Of a DNA stretch of 64,000 nt, positions 30,945-39,902 are shown piece after piece; position 1 is the first letter of the stretch; every line of letters starts with the position of its first letter. The DNA is from an uncultured Pelagibacteraceae bacterium. GTDB lineage: Bacteria; Pseudomonadota; Alphaproteobacteria; Pelagibacterales; Pelagibacteraceae. The notes below the pieces were generated by a model. The model was not told the origin of the DNA. It was given only the letters and a program-made list of their open reading frames with translations, and made no database searches. Both the position numbers and the translations under genes were made by a program. The stretch is from assembly GCA_902518185.1 (NCBI GenBank), contig CABYFG010000005.1:31013-95012 (forward strand), in the 5' to 3' direction.

Positions 30945-31356
30945 CAAAAAAATTATTAAAGAATTAAGTGACTATCTCAAAGAGTTTGGGCTAACAGAAT
31001 TAGAGTATACTGATAAAGACACAAAGATAAAAGTCTCTAAAAATAATTTTTCTGTAAATAATCCTGCACCATCAGGGTATGAGTCAGATCCAAAATCAAA
31101 AATCCAAAAAAAAACTAAATCAGGTTCAGATATTACTTCGCCAATAATTGGTACTGCTTACCATGCGCCAGAGCCTGGGGCAAAAAAATTTGTTGAGATA
31201 GGTAAGAAAATTAAAAAAGGAGATACTGTAATGATTGTGGAGGCAATGAAAACTATGAATCATGTACCCTCAACAATTGATGGTGTTGTCAAAGAGGTGT
31301 GTGTTGAGGATGGTCAGCCAGTAGAATTTGGACAAACATTAATTGTTCTAGAGTAA
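30934..31356 (+). CDS. accB: Acetyl-CoA carboxylase biotin carboxyl carrier protein
   Basis: VMIVEAMKTMNHV biotinylation motif. Confidence 0.95.
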   Translation: MKINKKIIKELSDYLKEFGLTELEYTDKDTKIKVSKNNFSVNNPAPSGYESDPKSKIQKKTKSGSDITSPIIGTAYHAPEPGAKKFVEIGKKIKKGDTVMIVEAMKTMNHVPSTIDGVVKEVCVEDGQPVEFGQTLIVLE

Positions 31357-32693
31357 TGTTCAAAAAAATATTAATCGCAAATCGCGGAGAGATCGCAGTC
31401 AGAATTATTAGAGCTTGTAAAGAGTGGGGAATTTCAACTGTTGCAGTTCATTCCGATGTGGACAGGGAAAGTATGCATGTTAAGTTGGCAGATGAAAGTG
31501 TTTGTATCGGATCACACCTACCTGAAAATAGTTACTTAAATATACCAGCATTGATGTCAGCAATAGAACTAACTAATGCAGAGGCTGTTCATCCTGGTTA
31601 TGGATTTTTATCTGAAAATACAAGTTTTGCAAAAATCTTAGAGGAAAATAAAATTAGTTTTATTGGGGCATCATCTAAACATATTCAAATGATGGGTGAT
31701 AAAATACAAGCAAAAAAAATAGCAAAAGAAAACGGATTACCAATTATCGAGGGATCAGAAGGAGGGATTAGTAACCCAAGAGATGCCAAAGAACTTTGTA
31801 AAAAAATTGGTTTTCCAGTATTAATTAAAGCGTCTGGCGGCGGAGGTGGAAAAGGAATGAAAATTGTCAACAATTTAAATGATTTTGATGTACTTTTCTC
31901 AACAGCAAAATCTGAAGCAAAAAAATATTTTGGAAACGACGAAGTTTATATTGAAAAGTTTTTTCAAAATCCTAGACATATTGAGGTTCAAATTTTAGCT
32001 GGGAAAAATAGAGTTGTTCATTTACATGAAAGAGATTGCTCGGTTCAAAGAAGACATCAAAAATTGATAGAGGAAACTCCTAGTCCTGTTCTTAATGATG
32101 AAATTAGGAAAGATTTATTTGAGAAAACAGTAAATATGGTCAAAAAAATTGGATATCAGGGAGCGGGAACAGTAGAATTTATTTACGAGGAGGGAAAATT
32201 TTATTTTCTTGAGATGAATACAAGAATTCAAGTAGAACACCCAGTATCAGAAATGGTCACTGGAATTGATATAATCAAAGAGCAAATTTGGATAGCCTAC
32301 TCTGGTGAAACTGCACTTAAGCAATCAGATATTAATCCAAGAGGTCATGCAATTGAATGTAGAATAAATGCTGAGGATCCAAGTAAAAACTTTCAACCTT
32401 CTCCTGGTATTATAAATATGTGTCATCAACCTTCGGGTTTTAGAACAAGAGTTGATGGGGCCATATTCCAAGGCTATAAAGTTACTCCTTATTATGATAG
32501 TATGATCTGTAAGTTAATCTGTCATGGCCGAAATAGAGTTGAAGCAATTCAAAGAATGAATAGATCGTTAGATGAATTTGTTATTGAGGGAATCACAACG
32601 ACCATACCTTTGCATAAAAAGCTATTAAATCACGAAAAATTTCTTAAATCTGAATTTAATGTTAGTTGGCTTGATAAAGAAAAGATAGTTTAA
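31356..32693 (+). CDS. accC: Biotin carboxylase
   Basis: MFKKILIANRGEIAVRIIRAC, HPGYGFLSEN, ASGGGGGKGMKIV, RDCSVQRRHQKLIEE, FLEMNTRIQVEHPVSEMV. Confidence 0.97.
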   Translation: MFKKILIANRGEIAVRIIRACKEWGISTVAVHSDVDRESMHVKLADESVCIGSHLPENSYLNIPALMSAIELTNAEAVHPGYGFLSENTSFAKILEENKISFIGASSKHIQMMGDKIQAKKIAKENGLPIIEGSEGGISNPRDAKELCKKIGFPVLIKASGGGGGKGMKIVNNLNDFDVLFSTAKSEAKKYFGNDEVYIEKFFQNPRHIEVQILAGKNRVVHLHERDCSVQRRHQKLIEETPSPVLNDEIRKDLFEKTVNMVKKIGYQGAGTVEFIYEEGKFYFLEMNTRIQVEHPVSEMVTGIDIIKEQIWIAYSGETALKQSDINPRGHAIECRINAEDPSKNFQPSPGIINMCHQPSGFRTRVDGAIFQGYKVTPYYDSMICKLICHGRNRVEAIQRMNRSLDEFVIEGITTTIPLHKKLLNHEKFLKSEFNVSWLDKEKIV

Positions 32694-33097
32694 TAACATC
32701 CAACTAGCCATATATCATAAACTGGATGGTCAAATGGTTTTATTGATGGGCTAGATGAAAACATCCATCCATTGAAAACAAAAACATCATCTTTATTTTG
32801 GTCAATTAAATCCTCAACTTGAAGATAAGCTGTAATTTCAGGATTATCATCAAATTGAGAATTTTTACATTTAATACTTTTAATTAAAAGATCTTTATAT
32901 TTGATTTCCTTGCCATTTGAAAGTTTAAGCAAAATATTTTTTGAACTTATCTTATCTAAAATTTTTATATGTGTTGATTTTCCCTCCAAACTTTCCGATG
33001 AAACTTGATTATTAAAAAGAATAAATAAAAAAATTGAAAAAAATTTAAAAATAATTGATTTAATTTTTCCAGCTTTTATATTTTTTTTCAAGGGCAT
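32690..33097 (-). CDS. DUF2155-like secreted protein (start uncertain, ATG 33097 or TTG 33091)
   Basis: Signal-peptide-like FKFFSIFLFILFNNQVSSES and C-terminal FVFNGWMFSSSPSIKPFDHPVYDIWLVGC. Confidence 0.75.
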   Translation of the reverse strand: MPLKKNIKAGKIKSIIFKFFSIFLFILFNNQVSSESLEGKSTHIKILDKISSKNILLKLSNGKEIKYKDLLIKSIKCKNSQFDDNPEITAYLQVEDLIDQNKDDVFVFNGWMFSSSPSIKPFDHPVYDIWLVGCY

Positions 33098-33419
33098 CTT
33101 TATTTTTATTGGGGAAATACGCAGATTCTGTTCCTGTAAGATTAGGTTTATGAGGTTTTTGCCACTCATATTTTTCTAAATTATGATTTTTTTCAATTTT
33201 ATTCTGTGTAAAATGGATCCACGAATACCATTCAACTGGTATTTTAGATGCATCAATTTCACCAGAGTATATCACCCATCTTTTTCCACTTTTACTCTCG
33301 TAATATTTATTTCCAAATGTATCACTACCAACAAATCTTCCAAAAAATATAGTCTTTAACTTTGTAGATAAGGTATAACGATTCCACCAAGTAAAAATTT
33401 TTTTTAATATTGTCAACAT
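33060..33419 (-). CDS. NDUFA12-family protein (complex I accessory subunit)
   Basis: FVGSDTFGNKYYESKSGKRWVIYSGEIDASKIPVEWYSWIHFT. Confidence 0.88.
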   Translation of the reverse strand: MLTILKKIFTWWNRYTLSTKLKTIFFGRFVGSDTFGNKYYESKSGKRWVIYSGEIDASKIPVEWYSWIHFTQNKIEKNHNLEKYEWQKPHKPNLTGTESAYFPNKNKDALEKKYKSWKN

Positions 33420-33534
33420 CTAAAATGTATTTAGTTTCAATTAATAATTGTATAAATTAAATTAGACTATAATTTGAATTTGTATATAAATAATTTGATT
33501 CAAATTTCAAATTAAAATTAAAAATTGAGGTAAA

Positions 33535-34359
33535 ATGGCAAAATACTTAGTTGAGACTTATTATACATGTACATTTAAAGTAAATCATTATTTAGATGAT
33601 ATTAATGAAACTGAACTTAAAAATCTTGAAAAAAGAGATGATGGAAAATTTGAAATTTTAGATGTTAAACTTGACAACAGAAAGACAAAAAATTTAAACC
33701 CAAAAGATAGTAGAGTAATAAAAAACAAAAAAATTGATATAGTAAAAAGTGAGAGTCCAACAAATCCCAAGACTTTGGAAAATTTAATAAATTCAAAAAG
33801 AACTAACAATGAAAACTCAAGTAAAAGATTTAGCATGCCAGATAGGAGAAAGGGTTATATTCAAAAAGCTACCATAGGAGATCACAAAGTTTATTTGCAT
33901 ACTGGAGAATACGAAGATGGAAAGATTGGTGAAATTTTCATAGATACCAGTAAAGAAGGAGAACTAGTTAAGGCTTTAATGAATAATTTTGCAATCGCCG
34001 TTTCACTGGGATTGCAATATGGGGTTCCTTTAGATGAATTTATAAATGCATTTGTTGGTACAAAATTTGAACCATCTGGTAAAGTATATGGTAATGATAG
34101 AATATTGAGTGCTTCATCAATTTTAGATTATATATTTAGAGAACTTGCTATTTCTTATCAGAACCGTGAGGATCTTGCCCATACACCAGCAATAGGATCA
34201 ACTGAAAGCTCAAATATAGATGAGGATAATTTAGATACTCAAAATCAATTTCTAAAAATTGTAAAGGATATTACTAGCAAAGGATTTGTGAGAAATAATT
34301 ATAAAAAAAATTTAGTTGATTTGTCTGATATCAAAATAAATCTTAAAGGAAATAAATAG
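33535..34359 (+). CDS. Stand-alone TSCPD-domain protein, related to the C-terminal domain of class II (B12-dependent) ribonucleotide reductase NrdJ
   Basis: [42 protein letters not shown]...[43 protein letters not shown]...[14 protein letters not shown]; no RNR catalytic barrel present. Confidence 0.85.
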   Translation: MAKYLVETYYTCTFKVNHYLDDINETELKNLEKRDDGKFEILDVKLDNRKTKNLNPKDSRVIKNKKIDIVKSESPTNPKTLENLINSKRTNNENSSKRFSMPDRRKGYIQKATIGDHKVYLHTGEYEDGKIGEIFIDTSKEGELVKALMNNFAIAVSLGLQYGVPLDEFINAFVGTKFEPSGKVYGNDRILSASSILDYIFRELAISYQNREDLAHTPAIGSTESSNIDEDNLDTQNQFLKIVKDITSKGFVRNNYKKNLVDLSDIKINLKGNK

Positions 34360-34360
34360 A

Positions 34361-36151
34361 TTATTTTTTTGGTTTTAGCAAAATACCAAGCTCTTTTAAT
34401 TGGCTTTCTGCAACCTCAGAGGGTGCATTCATCATTAAATCTTGTGCGTTTTGGTTCATTGGGAACATTGTAACTTCTCTAATATTTTTTTCATTAGCCA
34501 AAAGCATTACAATTCTATCTATTCCAGGTGCAATACCTCCATGTGGTGGAGCACCATAGCTTAGAGCATTTATCATTCCACTAAACTTTTTTTCTACATC
34601 TTTTTTTTCATAACCCGCTACTGAGAATAATTTATACATTAATTCAGGAATATGATTTCGAATTGCACCAGATGAAAGTTCTATACCGTTACAGACAATA
34701 TCGTATTGATAAGCTAATATATTTAAAGGATTTGTAAAATCTAATCTCTTAATATCTCCTTGGGGCATTGAAAAAGGATTATGACTGAATACAATTTTTT
34801 TTGTTTCCTCATCCTTTTCAAACATTGGATAATCAACAACCCAACAAAAAGCAAAAGTGTCCTCATCAATTAGGCCTAAATCTCGGGCAATTTTGTCTCG
34901 TGCTAAAGATGTAATTTTTTCTATTTCAGTTTGCTTTGCGCATGCAAAAAAAATGCTATCTCCTACTTTTGCTTCAGTTTTTTTCATAATTAATTTTAGA
35001 GACTCCTCAGAAAAAAATTTTCCTACAGGTCCTTTAGCAGAAATTACCTTTTCATTATTTTCCTCAATGGTGAAATAAGCTAAACCAGATGCTCCCTTAT
35101 CTTTTGCCCATTTATCAATGCTGTCAAAAAAACTTCTTGGTTTATTTTTTGTATCTTTTGTAACTATACATCTTACAAATGAACCACCTTTGGTTAACTT
35201 CTTAAAAATTTCAAAATTTACATCTTTTCTTAAAAAAATTTCAGTCACGTCATTAATTATTAATGGATTTCTTAAATCTGGTTTATCGCATCCATATCTC
35301 AGCATTGAATCTTTAAAAGAAATTTTAGGAAATTTTTCAAATAATATTTTTTTATTTGAGAATTTTTTGAAAGTATTAATCAACAACTTTTCAACAACCA
35401 TAAATACATCTTCTTGCTCTACAAACGACATTTCAATATCCAATTGATAAAACTCACCAGGGCTTCGATCTGCTCTAGCATCCTCATCTCGAAAACAAGG
35501 AGCTATTTGAAAATATTTATCAAAACCTGAGACCATAATTAACTGTTTGAATTGTTGTGGCGCTTGTGGTAACGCATAAAATTTTCCTGGATTTAATCTG
35601 CTTGGAACCAAAAAATCCCTTGCACCCTCAGGGCTTGATGATGTTAAAATTGGAGTTTGAAATTCAAAAAATCCTAGTTTTTCCATTTGATATCTTATGA
35701 AGGATATAACTTTTGATCTCAACAAAATATTGTCATGAATTTTTTTTCTTCTTAAATCTAAAAATCTATATTTTAATCTTATTTCCTCTGCATAATCCTG
35801 ATCGCTAAAAATGGGCATTGGCAATTCTTTACAACTGCCTAGAACTAAGAAACTTTCGATCACTACTTCTATCTCTCCAGTATCCAAATCTTTATTGAAA
35901 GTATCTTTAGATCTATTGACGACCTTGCCTTCAACTTTTATCACTGTTTCTAATTGTGTTTTCTCTAAATCTTTAAAAAACAAACTATCTTTATCAATAA
36001 TACATTGAGTAATTCCATAATTATCACGTAAATCAATAAATAAAAGATTACCATGATCTCGTTTCTTATTCACCCATCCTGAAAGGGAAATCTTCTTTCC
36101 AACATCTCGTGTTTTAAGTTCATTGCAATGATGGCTTCTATATCTACTCAG
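34361..36151 (-). CDS. aspS: Aspartyl-tRNA synthetase; probable CTG start at 36151 (track start 36073 truncates the conserved N-terminus)
   Basis: FRDEDARADRSPGEFYQLDIEMSF, GIAPGIDRIVMLL; upstream in-frame SRYRSHHCNELKTRDVGKKISLSGWVNKKRDHG is canonical AspRS N-terminus. Confidence 0.93.
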   Translation of the reverse strand: MSRYRSHHCNELKTRDVGKKISLSGWVNKKRDHGNLLFIDLRDNYGITQCIIDKDSLFFKDLEKTQLETVIKVEGKVVNRSKDTFNKDLDTGEIEVVIESFLVLGSCKELPMPIFSDQDYAEEIRLKYRFLDLRRKKIHDNILLRSKVISFIRYQMEKLGFFEFQTPILTSSSPEGARDFLVPSRLNPGKFYALPQAPQQFKQLIMVSGFDKYFQIAPCFRDEDARADRSPGEFYQLDIEMSFVEQEDVFMVVEKLLINTFKKFSNKKILFEKFPKISFKDSMLRYGCDKPDLRNPLIINDVTEIFLRKDVNFEIFKKLTKGGSFVRCIVTKDTKNKPRSFFDSIDKWAKDKGASGLAYFTIEENNEKVISAKGPVGKFFSEESLKLIMKKTEAKVGDSIFFACAKQTEIEKITSLARDKIARDLGLIDEDTFAFCWVVDYPMFEKDEETKKIVFSHNPFSMPQGDIKRLDFTNPLNILAYQYDIVCNGIELSSGAIRNHIPELMYKLFSVAGYEKKDVEKKFSGMINALSYGAPPHGGIAPGIDRIVMLLANEKNIREVTMFPMNQNAQDLMMNAPSEVAESQLKELGILLKPKK

Positions 36152-36827
36152 ACATACCTCCTAAAACTTCTTTAATTATCTTCATATCAATGGATTTTTT
36201 CTTTTTTAGACTCATTTCGTCGATCTTATATATAAAATCGAAGATTTTACCATATGATCTATCAATTCTTTTAATAGTAAATTCGATTAGTTTTTTTTCT
36301 ATAGATATTTGGCGATCTGAAAAATTTTTTAATAATATTGCAAAAATTAACTCATCATCTGGTTTCTCAATATTCTGTAAGATGAAATTTTTCATTCTAG
36401 AATTTAAATCTTTTAGTTTAAAATTGATTTTTGTTACAGGGTCTAGAGACGTTATTATCAAATATTTATTATCCTGCTCAATAATATTTAGTAATGTGAA
36501 AAATAATTTTTCATTGATGTCGACTTCAAGATTTTCGAGAACTATATTTTCGTTAATCTTTACTTTTCTTAAATAACTTTCGTTGAATGATTGTGAGTCA
36601 ATTTTAATTCCATTATTCTTTTTTAAGAAAATATTAATCAAATGAGTTTTACCAGAAAACTTTTCACCATAAATATTAATGAATTTTTTTTCCCATTTTG
36701 GCCAATCATTAATTAGCTTAAATACGTGTTGATTGCTTTTTGTAACGAAAAAATCATTTTGTGTTAAATTTTTTTCATACTCAAATTTGATTATCTTCTG
36801 ATTAAATTCATTCATTGTAAAATCCAA
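36144..36827 (-). CDS. hda: DnaA-like regulatory protein (Hda/DnaA domain-III-like); start probably MNEFNQ at 36815
   Basis: DFFVTKSNQHVFKLINDWPKWEKKFINIYGEKFSGKTHLINIF; P-loop and C-terminal lid; partner of DUF2066 gene. Confidence 0.75.
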   Translation of the reverse strand: MDFTMNEFNQKIIKFEYEKNLTQNDFFVTKSNQHVFKLINDWPKWEKKFINIYGEKFSGKTHLINIFLKKNNGIKIDSQSFNESYLRKVKINENIVLENLEVDINEKLFFTLLNIIEQDNKYLIITSLDPVTKINFKLKDLNSRMKNFILQNIEKPDDELIFAILLKNFSDRQISIEKKLIEFTIKRIDRSYGKIFDFIYKIDEMSLKKKKSIDMKIIKEVLGGMSE

Positions 36828-37891
36828 ATTTGGTTTTGAGTGTCAAAATTAAAATCCAATTTATCCATCTTCTTAATAAAAATATTAGGCGTTCCATTAA
36901 AAATAATTTGATAATAAACAAAATCTTTATTTAGTTTGAATATAGCAAAATCGTAGACTAAATCTATTTCATCTAAAACTTTTTCAAATCTTGATATTTT
37001 AAGACTATCACTATTACTTACTTTAATATTTAAAGTGAGTTTAATTGAGGTATTTATTTGATTGATATTTTTCCAATGATCTTCATAAATTACTTTTAAA
37101 GTTTGAATTATATTGTCTACTTCATCTAAACTATTTAAATCAATATCTGTTAAAGTTTGGTTTTTTAAAATAACATTATTGTTCAAAGTAATCTTTGATA
37201 AGATCCTCAAACCTTTTTCATCTTTAAAAATTAATGCTATTATAAAGTCCTCTAAGTCATATTTACTGATTACACTTTTGAAATCATATTTTTCAATTGA
37301 ATCAAATTTGTCTTTTAGTAAATTAACATCTTCTATATCCTCTGTAGGTAAAATGTATTGTATTAAATGAGAATTTGATTCCTTTGAATTCCACCTTTTA
37401 TAAAATTCATTATTATAAAATAAAAGTAAATTTTTGCTGTCTTCATCAATTATAATTGGAATGAATAAAAATTTTTTAGTCTTAGGAATAGACGGAAAAA
37501 TATTTTTCTTCTCTAAAAAACTAAAAACTTTTTTTCTATTAAACGAAACACCTAAATTTACATGATAAGTTTCATCAATAAATTTTTCTTCTTGAATTGT
37601 GAAAGACTCGATCATACCTTTAATTTCATTTAATTTTACTTGATTTATTTTTTTTTGGTCAGATGAATTTAATATTAAAGAAAGTAATTGTTTATAAGAC
37701 ACTCTAAAACCCTCATCAATTACATCATTTTTATTAAAATTAATCTCAAATGGTCGGGATATACTTATATTGGATATTTCAAAAGATTTTCCGACGACTT
37801 TTGTTGTGGAAAAGAAAAATATATTAAGAGATAGAATGATAAATAAAATATATAATATTTTAATAAAAAAAATTCTATGATAATTTTTCAT
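36812..37891 (-). CDS. DUF2066-like protein
   Basis: N-terminal signal/TM; VNLGVSFNRKKVFSFLEKKNI; adjacency to hda-like gene and purM. Confidence 0.6.
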   Translation of the reverse strand: MKNYHRIFFIKILYILFIILSLNIFFFSTTKVVGKSFEISNISISRPFEINFNKNDVIDEGFRVSYKQLLSLILNSSDQKKINQVKLNEIKGMIESFTIQEEKFIDETYHVNLGVSFNRKKVFSFLEKKNIFPSIPKTKKFLFIPIIIDEDSKNLLLFYNNEFYKRWNSKESNSHLIQYILPTEDIEDVNLLKDKFDSIEKYDFKSVISKYDLEDFIIALIFKDEKGLRILSKITLNNNVILKNQTLTDIDLNSLDEVDNIIQTLKVIYEDHWKNINQINTSIKLTLNIKVSNSDSLKISRFEKVLDEIDLVYDFAIFKLNKDFVYYQIIFNGTPNIFIKKMDKLDFNFDTQNQIWILQ

Positions 37892-37902
37892 TCTTTTTAA
37901 TT

Positions 37903-38931
37903 ATGAATAATAGAACACTAACATATAAAAAAAGCGGTGTTGACATAAATGCAGCTGACAAATTTGTAAAATTTATTTCATTAGTTTCATCAAAAAAAAA
38001 GGGCAAAAAAAAGTTTTCAAATATTGGTGGTTTTGGTTCAATATCTGATATCCCAAAGAGAATAAAACAGCCAAAAATTGTCGTCTGCACAGACGGGGTT
38101 GGAACAAAAATTGAAATAGCAAATCTTCTTAACAAATTTGATACAATTGGGGTCGACCTGGTTGCAATGAGTGTAAATGATCTTATTGTTCAAGGTGCTA
38201 AGCCACTTTTATTTTTAGACTATATTTCAATAGATAGAATTAATTTAAAAAAACTTAAATCTATAATTAAAGGTATTATAAATGGTTGCAAGCAGGCTGG
38301 TTGTGATTTAGTTGGTGGAGAAACTGCTGAGATGCCTGATACATATGGAAAAGGTAAATTCGATTTAGCAGGTTTTGCGGTTGGGCTAGTTGAGGAAAAA
38401 AAAATTTTAAAAAAAAAGAAAATTAAAAATAATGATTTAATCTTAGCAATTCCATCCAATGGGCTTCATTCAAACGGATATAGCCTTCTTAGATATATAA
38501 TAAAAAAAAAAAAGATTAATATAAAAAGAAATAGATTTTTAAAGAATGAACTATTAAAAACAACAAAAATTTATGTCAAAGAGATTTTAAAATTAATTGA
38601 CAAGGATTTAATAAATGGTTGCGCTAATATAACCGGTGGAGGATTGGCAGATAACATTAAAAGGGTAATACCTGATAAAAAAACAGCAACTATTAATCTA
38701 GAAAAAATTAGGACCCATAAAATCTTTAAATGGATAAAAAAAAATAATATTTCAAATTATGAAATGTACAAAACATTTAATTGTGGAGTAGGTTTTTGTT
38801 TAATAATTGACCCAAAAAATTTAACTAAAGTAAAAAGTTTTTTTCAAAATAAATATAAACCTTACGTAATAGGAAAAATTTTTAAAGGAAATAAAAAAGT
38901 GAAGTTAAATGGGTCCGTCAACTGGATTTAA
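37903..38931 (+). CDS. purM: Phosphoribosylformylglycinamidine cyclo-ligase
   Basis: TYKKSGVDINAADKFV, VVCTDGVGTKIEIA, DLVGGETAEMPDTY, NITGGGLADNI. Confidence 0.96.
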   Translation: MNNRTLTYKKSGVDINAADKFVKFISLVSSKKKGKKKFSNIGGFGSISDIPKRIKQPKIVVCTDGVGTKIEIANLLNKFDTIGVDLVAMSVNDLIVQGAKPLLFLDYISIDRINLKKLKSIIKGIINGCKQAGCDLVGGETAEMPDTYGKGKFDLAGFAVGLVEEKKILKKKKIKNNDLILAIPSNGLHSNGYSLLRYIIKKKKINIKRNRFLKNELLKTTKIYVKEILKLIDKDLINGCANITGGGLADNIKRVIPDKKTATINLEKIRTHKIFKWIKKNNISNYEMYKTFNCGVGFCLIIDPKNLTKVKSFFQNKYKPYVIGKIFKGNKKVKLNGSVNWI

Positions 38932-39490
38932 AAAAATAAATACAGCAGTATTTATTTCTGGCACTGGTAGTAATTTAAAAAGTCTAATTAATTTCTCAAA
39001 AAACAAAAAATCTCCAATAAACATCAAATTAATCTTATCAAATAGGCAAAGTGCAAAAGGCTTAAGATATTCTAAAATTTTCAAGATTAAAAAAAAATTT
39101 ATCAATTTTAAAAAAAAAACTATAGCTGAAAAAAAAACACTATCAGTCTTGAAAAAAAATCATATTAACCTTATCTGCTTGGCAGGTTTTATGAAGATTC
39201 TTTCAAAAAATTTTTTAAAAAATTTTGACGGAAAAGTAATAAATATACATCCATCTCTTCTACCTAAATACAAGGGTTTAGATACTCATAAACGTGTAAT
39301 CAAAAATAACGAAAAATTTTCAGGTTGCACAGTCCACTTTGTTAACTCAAGATTAGACTCGGGAAAAATCATATTACAGGAAAAAGTTAAAGTTAAGAAA
39401 AATGACACTCCAAAAAGTTTAGCTAAAAGAATTCTGTTCAAAGAACATGAATTATATCCTAGAGCGATATTAAAAATATTTAATCACTAA
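38909..39490 (+). CDS. purN: Phosphoribosylglycinamide formyltransferase
   Basis: AVFISGTGSNLKSLI, INIHPSLLPKYKGLDTH, GCTVHFVNSRLDSGKII. Confidence 0.95.
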   Translation: MGPSTGFKKINTAVFISGTGSNLKSLINFSKNKKSPINIKLILSNRQSAKGLRYSKIFKIKKKFINFKKKTIAEKKTLSVLKKNHINLICLAGFMKILSKNFLKNFDGKVINIHPSLLPKYKGLDTHKRVIKNNEKFSGCTVHFVNSRLDSGKIILQEKVKVKKNDTPKSLAKRILFKEHELYPRAILKIFNH

Positions 39491-39902
39491 AAAAAAAGTC
39501 GATCTCCGTTTTTGCATTCTCAATACTATCAGAACCATGCACTGAATTTTTATCTATTGATATACCATACTTATTTCTTATTGTTCCATCATCTGCATCT
39601 TTTGGATCAGTTGCTCCCATTAATTTTCTGTTTTCTGAAACAGCATTTTCTTTTTCAAGAACCATCGCTAAGATAGGACCAGAAGATAGGTAAGAGCATA
39701 AATCGTTATAAAATGGTTTAGTTTCGTGAATTTTATAAAATTTTTCTGCTTCAGATTTATCAATCTGAATTTTTTTTTCTTTTATTATTGAAAAACCTTT
39801 TTTTTCAAAAATTTTTTTTATTTCATTTTCCAATCCTCTTTCAACTGCATCTGGTTTAATAATTGATAGCGTCTTTTCAATTTCGCTCATAATTATCCTC
39901 AA
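39480..39902 (-). CDS. ndk: Nucleoside diphosphate kinase
   Basis: TLSIIKPDAVERGL, GATDPKDADDGTIRNKYGISIDKNSVHGSDSIENA. Confidence 0.96.
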   Translation of the reverse strand: MRIIMSEIEKTLSIIKPDAVERGLENEIKKIFEKKGFSIIKEKKIQIDKSEAEKFYKIHETKPFYNDLCSYLSSGPILAMVLEKENAVSENRKLMGATDPKDADDGTIRNKYGISIDKNSVHGSDSIENAKTEIDFFFSD

